Source: Ectobius pallidus (taxonomy: Eukaryota; Arthropoda; Insecta; Blattodea; Ectobiidae). Taken from it: a DNA stretch of 64,000 nucleotides. The number at the start of each line of letters is the position of its first letter. Position 1 is the stretch's first letter. The DNA is taken from NCBI GenBank assembly GCA_964059195.1, contig CAXKWD010000004.1, forward strand, positions 120,314,043-120,378,042, written 5' to 3'. The notes under the pieces are model-generated. The model worked only from the letters and a program-made list of their open reading frames with translations. It was not told the DNA's origin and made no database searches. Position numbers and translations under genes: made by a program. Positions 20,365-32,600 of this stretch are shown piece by piece.

Positions 20365-20492
20365 AAAGTATGTATGTGATCCATAGGTAATCCCTCTTCC
20401 GACAGGTCGCGGCCCTGTAAGGCCCGGGCTGCTTGGGTCGCTTAATTGTTCCTAAAAGGGAGAGGTGAAACTAAGGTGAAGAAAGGAAGAAG
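20365..20492 (+). repeat. Dispersed repeat, copy 1 (inverted copy at 51.2 kb)
   Basis: It shares TATGTATGTGATCCATAG, then a TAATCCCTCT block, CGCTTAA and AAAGGGAGAGGT, with the reverse strand of 51233-51365. The repeat carries no coding sequence and directly follows SINE A. Confidence 0.65.
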
Positions 20493-20894
20493 ATTAATGT
20501 GAATATCAGCCTTGTTAAACTGTATATCAGTATAAAATTTTTTAAATATCGCAAGACCTTTTTTGTTTATAGGCATCTATAACAGATATTATGCTATCCA
20601 TTGATCCTAATCTGAACATCTACCCAGTATTAAGCAAATTGAACATGCCATAACAACCGCAAACACATGAGTACGTGCCGTCATTAAAATTGCATCCTTT
20701 TACAAATGAATGTTTAACTAATTGCCATCATTGAATGTTAAACTTCCACTGAAATATAAAAAACTACCATCAGAAAGCAATTAAGTTTAATAATAATGAA
20801 TGTCATAAATATATAAACCACACCCTGTCCTTAAAATGAATTTGACACTTACGCACTTTTACAATTCTTAGTATTATAATTATCACCATAATCC

Positions 20895-20945
<51 letters not shown>

Positions 20946-22185
20946 TAAAAGGCACTATTATACTAAGGGTAGGGAACGACTACTATTTTTTACGACTTGA
21001 CTCCTAATAGCTGCATTTTACGGTAGTCACGTGTAATAGGCCTATAGAAAGTCTATCTAATCAAAGTGACTACTGACAATATTGAAGTGTTTAAAGGCTT
21101 GTTTAGTACAATATCTTTTTTTCCTAATGGAATATTGCTAGTTACTGGTGGGATATAATATATACAGCAGTGGAATATAAGGATTTTAAGAAAAATAATA
21201 TTAATAATAAAATTCCTAGTGTGATTAATAATGATTAAAATATCGCTGCCATAACTTTTTCGCAAATAAATCAAAACCATTGTAGAAGAAAGAATACATT
21301 AATTGTATAATGAATGAAAATTATTTTGGAAGATCTGTTGATCCTATTTTTGGAAATAATTTTTGTAGAACTGAAAGTATTATTATTAATATTCTTCAAT
21401 GTAGTATTATTACTATTATTATTATGAGTGTTTTCTTATTGTTTTATAACTGCCAATGCTCCCTTCATTTTATTTTAAAGTCGGTAGGCTATTAGAGTAT
21501 GTATTGGTCAATAAATTATTAAAACATTTATGTTTCTTTCTTCACAGGATTAAATAACGGTTTCTGAGATATTATTATTGAACTGCAGTATTTCTGATGT
21601 TGCTTATAACTAAAAAAATAGTAATAACTCCCTATCGTAAGATAAAATAGTTTAATTTATTGTTATGAATTTCTTAAGAGTATTATTCTTTGGCGGGATC
21701 CGATAATTAATTTATTTGGGTATGCTGATCACTCACTTTCCAGGAACTTATCCAGTTCTATTTTAAATATAACTCTAGAATAATTAAAAGAGTTTCACAC
21801 CAATGAGGGTTACATTGAATTTGTTGGTTGGTATTTACCATCGTATTAACCTAAACGAAATAAAATCAGGTATACTGACAACAAAAAAAGTGCCAGATGG
21901 AATTAATAGGCCGTATTTCAGAAACTGTTGTGCTTTACATCATGGTTTCTTGAGAAAGTTTGATTAGCATATGTGAAGAAATAAGTGAGATATTTAACTA
22001 GAATTCTGTTACAACAAATTTCTGATGTCAACAATATCTCTCTATGTTTCGCCAAAACATCTGAAGGCGTACACGCAGTCACTTGTCTTCAGTTCCCAGC
22101 AGAATATTCAGTTCATCAATTGATACAAATTTGCTATTTAAAAAGCATTTTTTACCATTTTCTCTGGCCTTTCTCTGGTTACGAC
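20493..22185. other. Intergenic stretch with a TAA microsatellite
   Basis: Uninterrupted (ATA)n at about 20896-20945. Otherwise AT-rich sequence with only short frames and no recognised motif. Confidence 0.55.
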
Positions 22186-22189
22186 CAAC

Positions 22190-22325
22190 CGATTTGGTCC
22201 AAAGTCAATAGGGTTTTCCTATGGACTTTATATGTGTGTTTCCTCAGTTTCATGAAAATCTGACAAAGCGTATTAGAGTTATCACGAGTACAGGCAGACG
22301 ACGGCCAGACATTTTCCCTTTCAGC
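22190..22325 (-). repeat. Partial copy of the 35/50-kb TIR family unit
   Basis: The minus strand carries the family landmarks: a CAGACATTTTCCC-type end, GTATTAGAGTTAT..., TTTCATGAAAATCTGA and CAATAGGG. These align with the tandem units at 35.5-36.2 kb and the inverted copy at 50.3-50.5 kb. One eroded unit remains. Confidence 0.6.
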
Positions 22326-22573
22326 AATATCTTAGAAAGTACCGTTCTGGTACTCAATAAGAAAATCAAGCCCTTTTCGTGTATTTAATTCGTTTTACTT
22401 ATATTTATTGAGGTTATAAGGTTAAAAAATAAATTCCATACCACTAGAACTTTAGGCTAATATACCTCACTATATTCCTAGAAGGTAGAGAGAGAAGACC
22501 TTCGTGGACCGATTTGCTGCTGCAAGAGCAGTTTAGTTCCGCGCAGGTTCTTTGCTAAAGTCTGGCCGTTCTA

Positions 22574-22694
22574 AGAAGGAAACCTGAAGTAAACAAAGAC
22601 TAGTACATCTGTCTCACTCTAGTACATTACTCATATGACCTAAGAGTAAGACAGATACTGTATAATGATTTCTGTTTACTTCAGGTTTCCTTCT
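22574..22694. mobile_element. Palindromic MITE, copy 1 (TA target)
   Basis: 121 bp with ~24-bp inverted ends (AGAAGGAAACCTGAAGTAAA against TTTACTTCAGGTTTCCTTCT), flanked by TA on both sides (22572-22573, 22695-22696). The core contains inverted CTCACTCT/AGAGTAAGACAG motifs shared with copies at 38.1 and 63.2 kb. TA duplications and AT-rich palindromic form suggest mobilisation by a Tc1/mariner-type enzyme. Confidence 0.75.
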
Positions 22695-22699
22695 TAGCT

Positions 22700-24715
22700 C
22701 GTCTCAGGTATATCTTGTAGTAGGCCTGCTCTACAGACTGTACCACAGCTACAGTGCAACAAGGAACCAGTCAGCTCTGATAGTGACTTTATTATTATGG
22801 TGTAGAACTTCACTGGTATAGACCTAGCCGAATTTCAGTAGTGGGTCGGCTTGAAGTTGCTACTTTACCCTGTAGTATAATAAAATGTATTAAGCAGACT
22901 GTACCACAGTATTAAGCAGTTGGAATTATAAAACTCATGGACCTGTGAAGTAAAACGTTCGTCGGTTCAGATGAAAATAAATAGACCGCTTAGAACTGGG
23001 GTGCTGACAGAGGAGTAACTAATGGCAGCATTATGACGTCATTAGTTATCATAATTATAGCATCATTACGTCGTCCGGGGCATTACTGCATGATGTGCGA
23101 CTGTTCTCTTGCGCCCGCAATCAAACTGTTTTCTATATTTTAATGAAGATAAATTCCTTGCAGTTAGCCAAGTATTTATTTTTAATGAATTGAAATACTA
23201 AGTCTGCGTGCGAGAGTGGGATAAATGCTAGGTCGAGTTCCTGAGTGAAGAATTAAACCTGTACACTGGAGCTGCCAATTAGTCAAAGCTGCATTAGTGA
23301 AGTGAACAGCTCTGCTCTGCTGGTTGTATTGTTCCCCCTTTAATTAGTGCGGACCATATTAAGGGAGGATTACTGCGACATCCCCTTCTAAGCGAAGTTG
23401 TGTTTGTGATTTAATCTCAATAGGGGTGTACATCTTTTAAAATAATATTGATTTTATGTTTATAATTCTCCATAAATGTGTCTTATTCATTTAGAAGAAA
23501 CAGATAATGGTTTTAATTAAATAAATATGATATGAAACACTTGACTTTCTCTACCCTTCATATTCCAATAAAGAGTAACGGGCTTGATTTCGGGAGTCTT
23601 AACCAAAGTCATGTTATTCGCGAGGCAAGGATTATTAAATCCGTTTATGAATGGATTGAGCAGTTAACTACCCTTGGAAAATTAAACGGAAACAAGTTTC
23701 CAGATTAAAGTCTTTAGCTTTTCGTTTTTGGCGGTTCATGCAGATAATTTAAACAAAAGCATTGAAGCAGTTTTCGAGAAAATCAAGAAAAATGTAATTT
23801 TCGAGAAGCACTCCCATACACATATAGCCTACATTCAGATATAAACACATACGAGGCTCGTATGAAAGACAATGGTATTTTTTTATGAATCTCAAAACGT
23901 GTATTAAAACAGAAAACTCGACATCACATTTCAGGGTCGACCACAGTAGGCTACTTCCTTTCCCTGTAGAACCTATGGTATGGATAGAGAAGATAGGTTC
24001 AATCATCGTTGCCAAGAGATGATAGTTTTTCAGCGTGTTTAATCTCAACTTCTTCAGGATTCACGTACCCACACCAAATCATCTCTCAGGGATAGAGGAT
24101 CTGAATCACAATAAAAAAAATTACGGGGCGCATGAGTTTTATTCCCGCTTGAACCAAATTGTATGCTTGATGTTTTTTACCAAGGTATTTCCTTCAACGT
24201 CAGCATCAGTGGTATAGAGGTAACGTGACTAACCCCCTGAGGTCGATGATTGTTTTAGGACGTATAAAACCTCCGGAAGGGACTATGAACCACGTGGGTC
24301 CCATGCACAATAGAGAACTCCAAGCCTAAATTCAATTCGATTTCTCGGCCCTTTCATGTCAATAAAACGTAATTTTCGTGCAATGGCTGTAATGTTGTTC
24401 AATAGGTTACTCTCATATGCCTTTGGTCTGCCTATCTCATTCAGGCTTATCAAATGTCACTGTCATCTGTCACCTGTCTGTTTCGGTAAGTGAAACTTCC
24501 TCCAGGTGGCTCTGTGTTCCGTAATGGGAGTCACAATGGATCAATTCGATTATTTTCTTCAGCCATTAAGACAAGTGTTAGACAAGTGCAAGACTTACAG
24601 ACTTTTTCTAGAGTAGAGTTTTTTTTTATCTATAACACATGGAGATAGTGTCAGAAAAGTTTTAATTTATATCAGGCCTTACCTTAATCACGATCTTGGA
24701 AATAACAAAGTGGTA
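22700..24715. other. Intergenic stretch, nothing recognised
   Basis: Mixed-composition sequence, locally more GC-balanced around 22.5-23.4 kb. Frames are under 100 codons without recognisable motifs (23749-24048 minus, 24035-24217 plus). No exon could be supported. Confidence 0.45.
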
Positions 24716-24719
24716 AGAT

Positions 24720-24890
24720 ATGTTTCTTAAAGTAGGTTTGCCACCTATGCTCAGTTATAAATAATAAATAACTACTCTAATATAAAAACAAACCTTATTA
24801 TAATATCACTTAAGTAAAATGTTTTAGATTAGATTAGGTATTTATTATTTTATAACTGAACATAGGTGGAAAACCTATTTTAACAAACAT
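24720..24890. repeat. Long hairpin inverted repeat (MITE-like)
   Basis: Arms of about 55-60 bp (24720-24775 and about 24836-24890) are reverse complements with scattered mismatches. They share ATGTTT, CCACCTATG, TCAGTTATAAA and TAATAAATA. The loop is ~60 bp. Transcribed, it would fold into a long hairpin RNA. No coding content and no clear target duplication. Confidence 0.65.
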
Positions 24891-25511
24891 GTATACAGCT
24901 CAGTTGGAAAATTTTAATAATTGAACTAAACTGGTAAGATACTGATATTTTGTTAACTATTTGTGAACTTCCAAAAATGTTGTTCCCGGAGTTAAGCTTA
25001 AGTATAAGTCGCTAGTCTAGATTGCGATGAACATATTGAGATCGCTGGTAAAATCAGTTTATATAAGATTAGCTACCAGTGTATGAAATTAAAATGGTAG
25101 ATTACCAGTTTAATTAACAGGTTGGTCAAAAACTTAAATAAACCTATGTGCCATACCAACTGTACTGCTAAACTTTCTTCTTTAGTTCCACCTTGGCCTT
25201 TTGATGTGCATACATCATCAGGGTACCTGTACTAATATCGTGAATTAAGATTTTTAAAGATTAATTTCATTAAAACTTTAGAAAGTTTTAATAGCTATGA
25301 AAGCTCGAGCTCAATGATGTCTTATAATATGTATTTTAATAATCCGGTTCTCCTGGAATGAAACACATTTCCGTGAATATGTCTTGAAATTAACCTACTA
25401 TTATTTTATGCCAGTTATTTTAAATAGATAATATTTTCACACGTGAAACATACCCAAAATATTTACTTATTAAAACTTTCGTTACAGTGATTGTTTTCTG
25501 GGTATAATACA
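24891..25511. other. Intergenic stretch, nothing recognised
   Basis: AT-rich sequence with no gene, repeat end or structured motif that I can support. Confidence 0.5.
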
Positions 25512-25519
25512 GTAATTAG

Positions 25520-26688
25520 TAGGGACCGGATTTATAGGTTTTTAAAAACACTGTTTTAGGTTTTCCATTAGGTAAAATAGTTTTTTTTTAGGTTTTTTTG
25601 TCCAAAATATCGTTTTCGGGTAGAATAATTGGTTTAATGAATTTGAATGTGCTACATAGGATTGAATACTTGTAAAGTTTAACTTAACAAAATTGACTTA
25701 AATTTGTGTAAACTTGCTTTAAGACAATATTATGCAATTGAAGAAGGAAAGCATAAACAATCAAAAGAAGCAGTGAAAATAAGATTGCCTCACATTTCCT
25801 GGTTACAGTATATCACTAAATATCTTTCAAGATTCTCAACTGTGAAGTTCTTCCTGTTACCTCTTAGTTAATACTTAATACTGTCTCTAGACACTACCCT
25901 TCTCAGGATTCGAATCCGATGCTTCTAATTTAGTGAGTACTTTATGGTTGGATGTGGATAATGTGAAACTGATTATTTTCCTTTTCTCGGTTGTTACGCA
26001 TGCTAACCGCACAACAGATCAACTAGGGACGAAAACTTCCCCCTTTTCTAGAAGGTAAATAATACGGTACGTGTTTCTGGCAGGCTTGACAAAATATTAC
26101 TTTGCCATCTGTAGTGAAACTCAGATCGTCGCCAATCCACTGCCGTAATAAACTCGATTTCATTTGTTTCGGCATAATTAACACGTCTTCTTAAAACTCA
26201 CAGTGTGACCACTCAGTATGAATAACAAGGCAGTAATAAAGGCAAACAAAAACAAGCGCTTTAAAACACAGAAATCTTTATCCTTGTTCATACACAGCAA
26301 CAATGGTTGTTCGTACGCATATTTTAAAAGGAATTTCCCGGTACTCTTTTCCTCTCTTGATACTGTCCATCCTAGACGACAATGGGATCAATGAAACGCT
26401 GGTGGTATTAATTTCTACCCGACCAAAATTATTCTCTCCCCGCAAATTATCGATTTCTCAACTGACAAACAAAAAAGACAAAAAAAGGAGCCTAAATTAG
26501 ATATTTTAGGTTTTATATCCCGTTTAGGTGTATTTAGGTTTTTATACCCCATTTAGGTATTTTTAGGTGCCACAGAATTAATGTGGGTGAATCCTATGGA
26601 CATGATTCGAAAAAAATGTATGAGCGCTTTTTGTTTTGGAAGTAGGCCTAAGGAAAAAATAGGTAAAAACCTAAGAATCCGGTCCCTA
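25520..26688 (-). mobile_element. Decayed hAT-like DNA transposon
   Basis: 1,169 bp with inverted ends TAGGGACCGGATT (25520) and AATCCGGTCCCTA (26676-26688), flanked by an 8-bp duplication GTAATTAG (25512-25519, 26689-26696), the hAT target-site length. TTTAGGTTTTT-like motifs recur just inside both ends, as expected of subterminal binding repeats. A minus-strand fragment of a CGGBP1-like/hAT zinc-finger protein lies inside. The size and the broken frame mark it as an internally deleted, non-autonomous copy. Confidence 0.8.
26023..26175 (-). pseudogene. Fragment of a CGGBP1-like / hAT N-terminal zinc-finger protein
   Basis: 50 codons from ATG (26173-26175) to TAG (26023-26025). It starts MPKQMKSSLLRQWIG and continues through FTTDGKVIFCQACQKHV. 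The TDGKV-FC-X2-C arrangement is typical of a protein family annotated as CGG-triplet-repeat-binding-protein-like, related to hAT transposon zinc fingers. The frame stops before the downstream His ligands, so no complete finger can form. It is contained in a hAT-like element, which supports transposon origin rather than a host gene. Family assignment is from memory. Confidence 0.6.
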
Positions 26689-26696
26689 GTAATTAG

Positions 26697-27892
26697 TATA
26701 TGAGAAAGAAAAATTTATGCTTGTATTGGAAATAAGTTAAAATTCAAACAATGCATCCTGCATCAATTTTCATGTTAAATCATTAGAGCATTATTTCCAG
26801 ATAGAAAGTACCTCTTGCGAAATCGCTCATAATAGGCTCATATGTCTATAAATACTTCGACTGAACAGGTTGAAACATTTGCTGGTAGTTCGACAGTCAG
26901 ATATAGGGCAACTAGTCTGCTACTAGTATATTTTTTTCATAAAATGAAGGGGTAGTTGTTTAATCCAGTGCATATATTCTCCGCAGCCCGCTGCCCCAGC
27001 CAATGTACCGTGCAGCTAGAAAGAGATATTTTAATCCTTTAAGCTGGTACGACTGGTTATTTTACTGCGCCATCTGGAATTATGCTTCACGCTTCAGGAA
27101 GTAATCCTGGCCCGTGCAGGCGAAGCGGGATCAAACTCCAGTTCAGAACCTGGAGCAAAGAGGGGTAAACAACAACCAAGTTCGCCTGAGGAAATTATAA
27201 AGCAAAAACTAACCTTTCACATTCTTCCCTGCATAAAGCCCTAGACAATAACGCAGATGTTACAGGCCTTACTGGAATATTTCAGAGACGACTTAGTTCA
27301 ACTTTCAAAGCAATGATGGAAAATTCAGCCTTTACTAATTTCGTGCGGAAAGGGAGAAAAATTCGAATTGCGTTCAAAGCCTATCTTAAAGGTGTCCAAG
27401 TTGCATGCCCAGGCTTTCTATGAGGTATTCGAGTAGCATGGTGTAAAAAGACATGTAAAAAATTTCTTCCCATTTTTCATACTATTCCGTACTAGAACGC
27501 ACTGTCAATTAATTGTGACATAAGCTTTACAAAGTCTCTTGCAACACGCCCTTATTATTACTTAGTGACTTATGAAATTATAATTTAAAACCATCGATGA
27601 CGAATAGTTTCCTAGTTTTCTCACCTTATCATACTAGCTATAGTTGGTTCCATGAATCCCTCAAAATGCATCACGTTTCCTTAGTACTGCAAGTAAAAAT
27701 AAATCTTATTTTCGTAAACTGCTTAAAACTTAATACTTAACTAAGACTAGTTGTTATGATAAATGTAATTATTTACTTAGAATGTTTAATTGGCAACAAA
27801 AATAATGTGTAAATATGCATTTTGCATTAAAATATCTGACTCATGAGTGCTTAGCAGAGGTGAGATCACACGAAATAAGTATAATTTAAATG
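26697..27892. other. Intergenic stretch, nothing recognised
   Basis: No frame above 60 codons with a recognisable motif and no repeat end seen by eye. Confidence 0.5.
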
Positions 27893-27904
27893 CCGAATGT
27901 CAAA

Positions 27905-28199
27905 GTAAAGTAAAGTGTTCCCTATACAGGCCATGGAGACCCAGTGGGTTCCAGGAGGTTGAGGCACCCAGACATTCGGCACGTGAAGGTGGTAAGGTTG
28001 TCAATCTTACGCACCGACCGCCTTTACCCCCAGGATTGCTCCTGGTACTCATTTTTGTTAGAGGCTGAGTCGACCCCAGGATCATAGTGCCACCAGAAGG
28101 ATTAGGCCAATTGAAAAACTCCATTGAACCTCATCGGGGATCGAACCCGCGACCTTCCGGTTTGTAGCGCAGCGCCTCACCACTACGATACGGCGTACC
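27905..28199 (-). mobile_element. tRNA-derived SINE, family B, complete copy
   Basis: Minus strand, 295 bp, flanked by a perfect 12-bp target duplication CCGAATGTCAAA (27893-27904 and 28200-28211). The tRNA-like head has a box A region (CGTAGTGGTGAGGCGCTG) and box B GGTTCGATCC. The body contains GGGGTCGACTCAGCC and CAATCCTGGGGGTAAAGGCG. Other copies lie at 33.8, 51.0 and 61.4 kb. The duplication supports retroposition by a LINE. Confidence 0.92.
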
Positions 28200-28324
28200 C
28201 CGAATGTCAAAACGTACCTTAATTAAAATATGAATGATATACTTTTGTTTCTCACAGTAACAAATAATTAAAATTAACATTGTTGTGAAATGCATTATAC
28301 CTCAGTCGTAAAGAACTTACAAAA

Positions 28325-28445
28325 GCCAATGAGAGCTAGGTGACCGAGGTAAGAAGTCCTGGGTTCAAATCTCAATCTTTGTGGCAGCCAATTTGACTTC
28401 GATTTTTCCTGGTCTCCTCATTCGCAAAAAATCTATTTAAATTAG
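28325..28445 (+). mobile_element. tRNA-like SINE, family C, copy 1
   Basis: Head GCTAGGTGACCGAGGTAAGA with box B TGGGTTCAAATCTC, then CCAATTTGACTTCG and TCTCCTCATTCGC. The same order of blocks occurs on the minus strand at about 52.6-52.77 kb. The tail is eroded and no target duplication was identified. Confidence 0.55.
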
Positions 28446-29676
28446 AGATTGTACACTTTTGAATGGTACATACCAGTTTTCTCCGTCAACCTAAAAGCAA
28501 AATAATTACGGTGTTAACTCGCATATTGTGAGAAAATTTGTACAATATAATTTGGTTTATTTATGTAACCGTTTGAATGACAAAAATATATGACATAAAT
28601 ACAAATATGTAGCTTTTCACAACAACTGCATTCCAGTTGGCGATTGGTAAATAAATATAATAAATGACACTAATATCAATTGATAATTAATAATATAACT
28701 TTTCGCATTTACAGATATCAATTACTACTACTACTACTACTACTACTTCCTAATGATATAAATTATTTTTATTGTAACACCAAAACAAGTGAATTACGTT
28801 TTAGAACTTTTTTATGAGTATTCTCATCTTATTCATGTGTGTGTTTTTTTGTAAATCATCAAAGGCTACCTTAAATATATTCTGGGTCTAAGGCAATAAT
28901 ATTTGTAAGACAGTTTACGTAAATAAATAATAAGAAACGCGTACGATTTTTTCTTAGTTTTGGCAATTAAAACTCTGTCTTACAGAAGGTAATTCACCAT
29001 GACCTGTGTGGTGACCTATGTATGAGGTTTCTATACGTGAGATTCCCCTGAGCAGAATCCCGGATTTTTCTTGTGTGCTTGAGATTCAACGGACTTTCAT
29101 CTCTAGAGCATTGAATCTGCAAGTTAGGTTTTGTTGGTTTTATATTTTCTTTGTGACTATTTGCAGTTGTTTTTGCTTCTGTCCATTTATAATATTTGTT
29201 AAAAAGATTCCTCACATTTAGAGAAGAATGTAGTTAAAGGTGTTTTTGTTTGAGGGTAAATACTGAGCGAAGTAAACTTGCCTGCCTGCGGCAGTTTTTT
29301 TCCCCCCTCTTTTCTTTTGACGGGCAGTGGCCAGCTTAACTTAAAATTATTTCGCTTGGTTTCTGTTTATCTACTAACCCATCTAAACCTTTCGTAACCG
29401 CACCCATTTCAAGGGCGGAACTCGAATCAACAGCCTCATGCACCACGTCTCCAAGGCGAGGTAGCCCAAAAATGCCCATCATTAAAAATAAATAAATAAA
29501 ATTAAAAACAAATAAATAAATAAATAAATAAAGTGACCATTTTCTCTGCACGATGGTTAAGCGGAAAATAGTCCAGGCGAACTAGTCAAATAAATGCTTG
29601 TTCTTAAAAATATTAAAGTGGCCATTTTCTGTACGCAATAATAAAGAGGAAAATAGTAGCTAGGTATGTATATGTA
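28446..29676. other. Intergenic stretch with simple repeats
   Basis: A (TAC)n tract at about 28722-28746 and an AAATAAATA-type A-rich tract at about 29480-29532. The minus-strand 71-codon frame beside the latter (29336-29551) contains a non-repetitive stretch (MGIFGLPRLGDVVHEAVDSS) that looks coding-like, but I cannot place it in any family. It may be the tail of a retroposed sequence. Confidence 0.4.
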
Positions 29677-32600
29677 TTAGGGTGGTCCTTACTTTACTAA
29701 TAAGAAAAAACTTTTTCAGCAATTTATATACTCTGACCCCTCAAAAATGTTCTTCTACATACAAAAATAATGTGTGCAAAGTTTCAGACGATGAAATTAA
29801 TATTTAGGGGTAGCTCAATGAACTCAAAGTTTTACGTTATACAATTTACTGCCGAAGTAGGCTATTGGTGTATTATATATTTTGATAAATTTCACACTCA
29901 ACTCTTGATAAGTCTCAATCAAGTCTTTAATAGGTAGCATTGTGTTCATTGTTATTACTGAAATTACCATAATCAAGTGTTTCTTGTGACCCTACTCAAG
30001 GGAAATTAATTTTTTTCCTGTTTTCAGGATAACAAAGCCTATGTTGTTCCGAAACCTGTAATAAATATTGTTTCTGGTCTCCATCCTTTGTTATAAGGGC
30101 ATTATGCTCTTGCATAAGAACCACACCTCTTTCATTAACATTAACATTATCATTAACATTATCATTAACAAATCTAAAATGTTTAACTGTTGCTCTTGCT
30201 TGCTTATAGTCATCTCTGAGATGCCATATTTTAGGATCAAAATCTAAGTAATTTTTGGGATGCTAAGGCGATGAAAGAAATTTGTGGTATTTTTTCTCAC
30301 AAAATCTTCAATCTTCATATCACAGGAGCTCTTTCCATTCAGCTGGATATGTTTTAGAGGTTCATCAACCTTATCCATTTCTTTCAGGGAATAAAGCATA
30401 GCTTTTTTCGAACTTGTCAGCACATTAAAAAAAATGCCAAACCCACAAGTTTTTCTCTCAAATACCACAGATGACCCTCAGGTTTCTTTGCTGGCAACTT
30501 TAGAGTTTTCAGAATTAATCTTTTCATAAGCACTGTACCCAACGCGATCCTTGGATTAAATTATAAGGGCCGGCGATTTTCTCATTCGCCTAGCTAAGAC
30601 GGTAGAGCTGAGATTCGTGGCAAAATGATACGGGTTATTGCATAAGCAGTTTTTAAATACAGTAAATAAATATTTCCATGTTATCTTAGATAATATAGAT
30701 AATTTATTTATCAATTTGGCACAATTTCACACGGTCACAGTCACTATTATAACCTTGTGGCCTGGAGGGAATTATACTCTTCCTCGCTTTTAATCCAGCG
30801 GAATAATTACACATTTTTTATAGCAATGTTATTAAATTGCACCATATCTCACAACGGATTATATTTTATAGGCCTATCTCTCGTATTACTTCTACAACAA
30901 TAGACTTTTGCCCTAAAACACTCGTAATAATTTGGCTAGAAACTGACAATCCGCAGTTAATCAGGCCGCAGTCAAAAAGCCCAACAGCCAAAAAAGCTCC
31001 ACTGCAAACAACCAAAAAGCCCCTTTGACACTGTGCTTATCCCTTATATATGGGTTTGGCGTAACAACGTCTTAAGTACAATTTTCTAGTCTCATTGGAT
31101 CATTTCTTGTCGCACTCTCTGCCGATTGGTTCTTCTTTTGAATATGTGACGAGCGTTTGTACTGAAATGTAGGAAAATTTCCACTCTCTTACAGTTGAGA
31201 AACATTAATCTCCCGCTGGGTGATGAATGTGGTGCCACCAAGTCTATAGCTTATGACAGGTCCTTATTATTTCACAAACCTGTGATTATAATTAACATTA
31301 AACATTAAACATTAAATTCGCGTCCGTCTCGAAAATCTAAGAATTTTGATATATAATTTCTTATGAATTCATCTTCTTTAACTACTTTTAATCAATAAAC
31401 TTTATTTTGATTTATAATTAATTACTCAATGTTATGTTCCAATATATCAAAAGAATCGCGTTAAAATTGTCGTGTTAATGGTTACTTTCCAAGTCTCTCC
31501 AATATCTGATATTCGCATAATAGATTACGAAACAATGCCAATATTCGTTATTTTATATCGTCTGTCATACAAACCCTTACATCACTTAGTTGTTGCAGTA
31601 ATTTGAGGTCATTAGCGGGTGCTGAAATAGGAAGTTCAGCTCTAAACCAAGCTCTCAGATAAACAGATACAAGAAAAATGCAGATGTTAAACATTCCATT
31701 GGCTTCGTTCATAGAGACTTTGAACTGGCGACGAAACATCCCTATTTTAAAGGAATGGAAGCATGATGGAAGGCCGCAAGGGACATAAAGTGTAGGCCTA
31801 TCCCACGTGGAGAAACACCTCCCAGAAACATAATTACAAGCTCTAGAAATTCTTTGTAATTATCTTTGACTTGTGTTGCCTCAAGCTGGTTAATTGCAAA
31901 ATAATTGCTGCCAAAACTATTGCAAGTAGGCCTATTACATTACTGGTTGCACTTTGGTAAGGTGATTGATCTATCTCATTCCAGGACTGTTTAAAATGTT
32001 TAAAAATGCCTACAAACAGGGCCAGATGATGTACATCGCATAGCCTTGTTGAACACACTTGCAAGAATAGTGACAACATATTATGTACAGAAGATCCTTT
32101 TCCAATTTCTATTCCAAAAGTATGCAAGCTCCATTTCTGTGACCTGTGTTATTGGCAGTAGTGTCAAAGCACATTGTGCTTACTTGGTGAACAAGTCCCC
32201 ATCTTCGAGCAAAGTAGCTACTACTGACTGCAACTTTGGTATACCTTTATCAACTTGCCCAAAGCAACCATGGTGACCAAGTTCTCTTTATTCAAGAATA
32301 AAATCCTTGTCCTCTGAAATCTTGATCATCTGCAGGGCTTCCTGATGAGGAATATCGAATAAATTGTCTGGGTCTCTTAAGAATAAAGTCTCATTGCTTT
32401 GCTGCACAGCTGTTTTCCTATTGGAAATTTTTCTGCAGATTAGTTCACTTTTCATGAAGCTTCTCCAGTTGTTTTATACAATCCTGCTCATGTCGAATGG
32501 GAATACAAGCCTTTTCTCGAAACACAGAAGTTTCCTTCACAACGGTCCTACAGCTCTTACGAACTGTTTTGTTGAAGGTTTTATGATTGTAAAAACAAAC

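Noticed and set aside
28140..28199. tRNA gene (box A and box B on the minus strand); likewise at 33.8, 36.4, 40.7, 52.7 and 61.7 kb
   Set aside because: No cloverleaf closes, and each sequence continues into a shared ~200-bp body, with target duplications where ends are clear. They are SINE heads.
29336..29551. Small host gene (71-codon minus frame)
   Set aside because: A coding-like stretch exists but half the frame is poly(A/T)-derived, and no family or context supports it.
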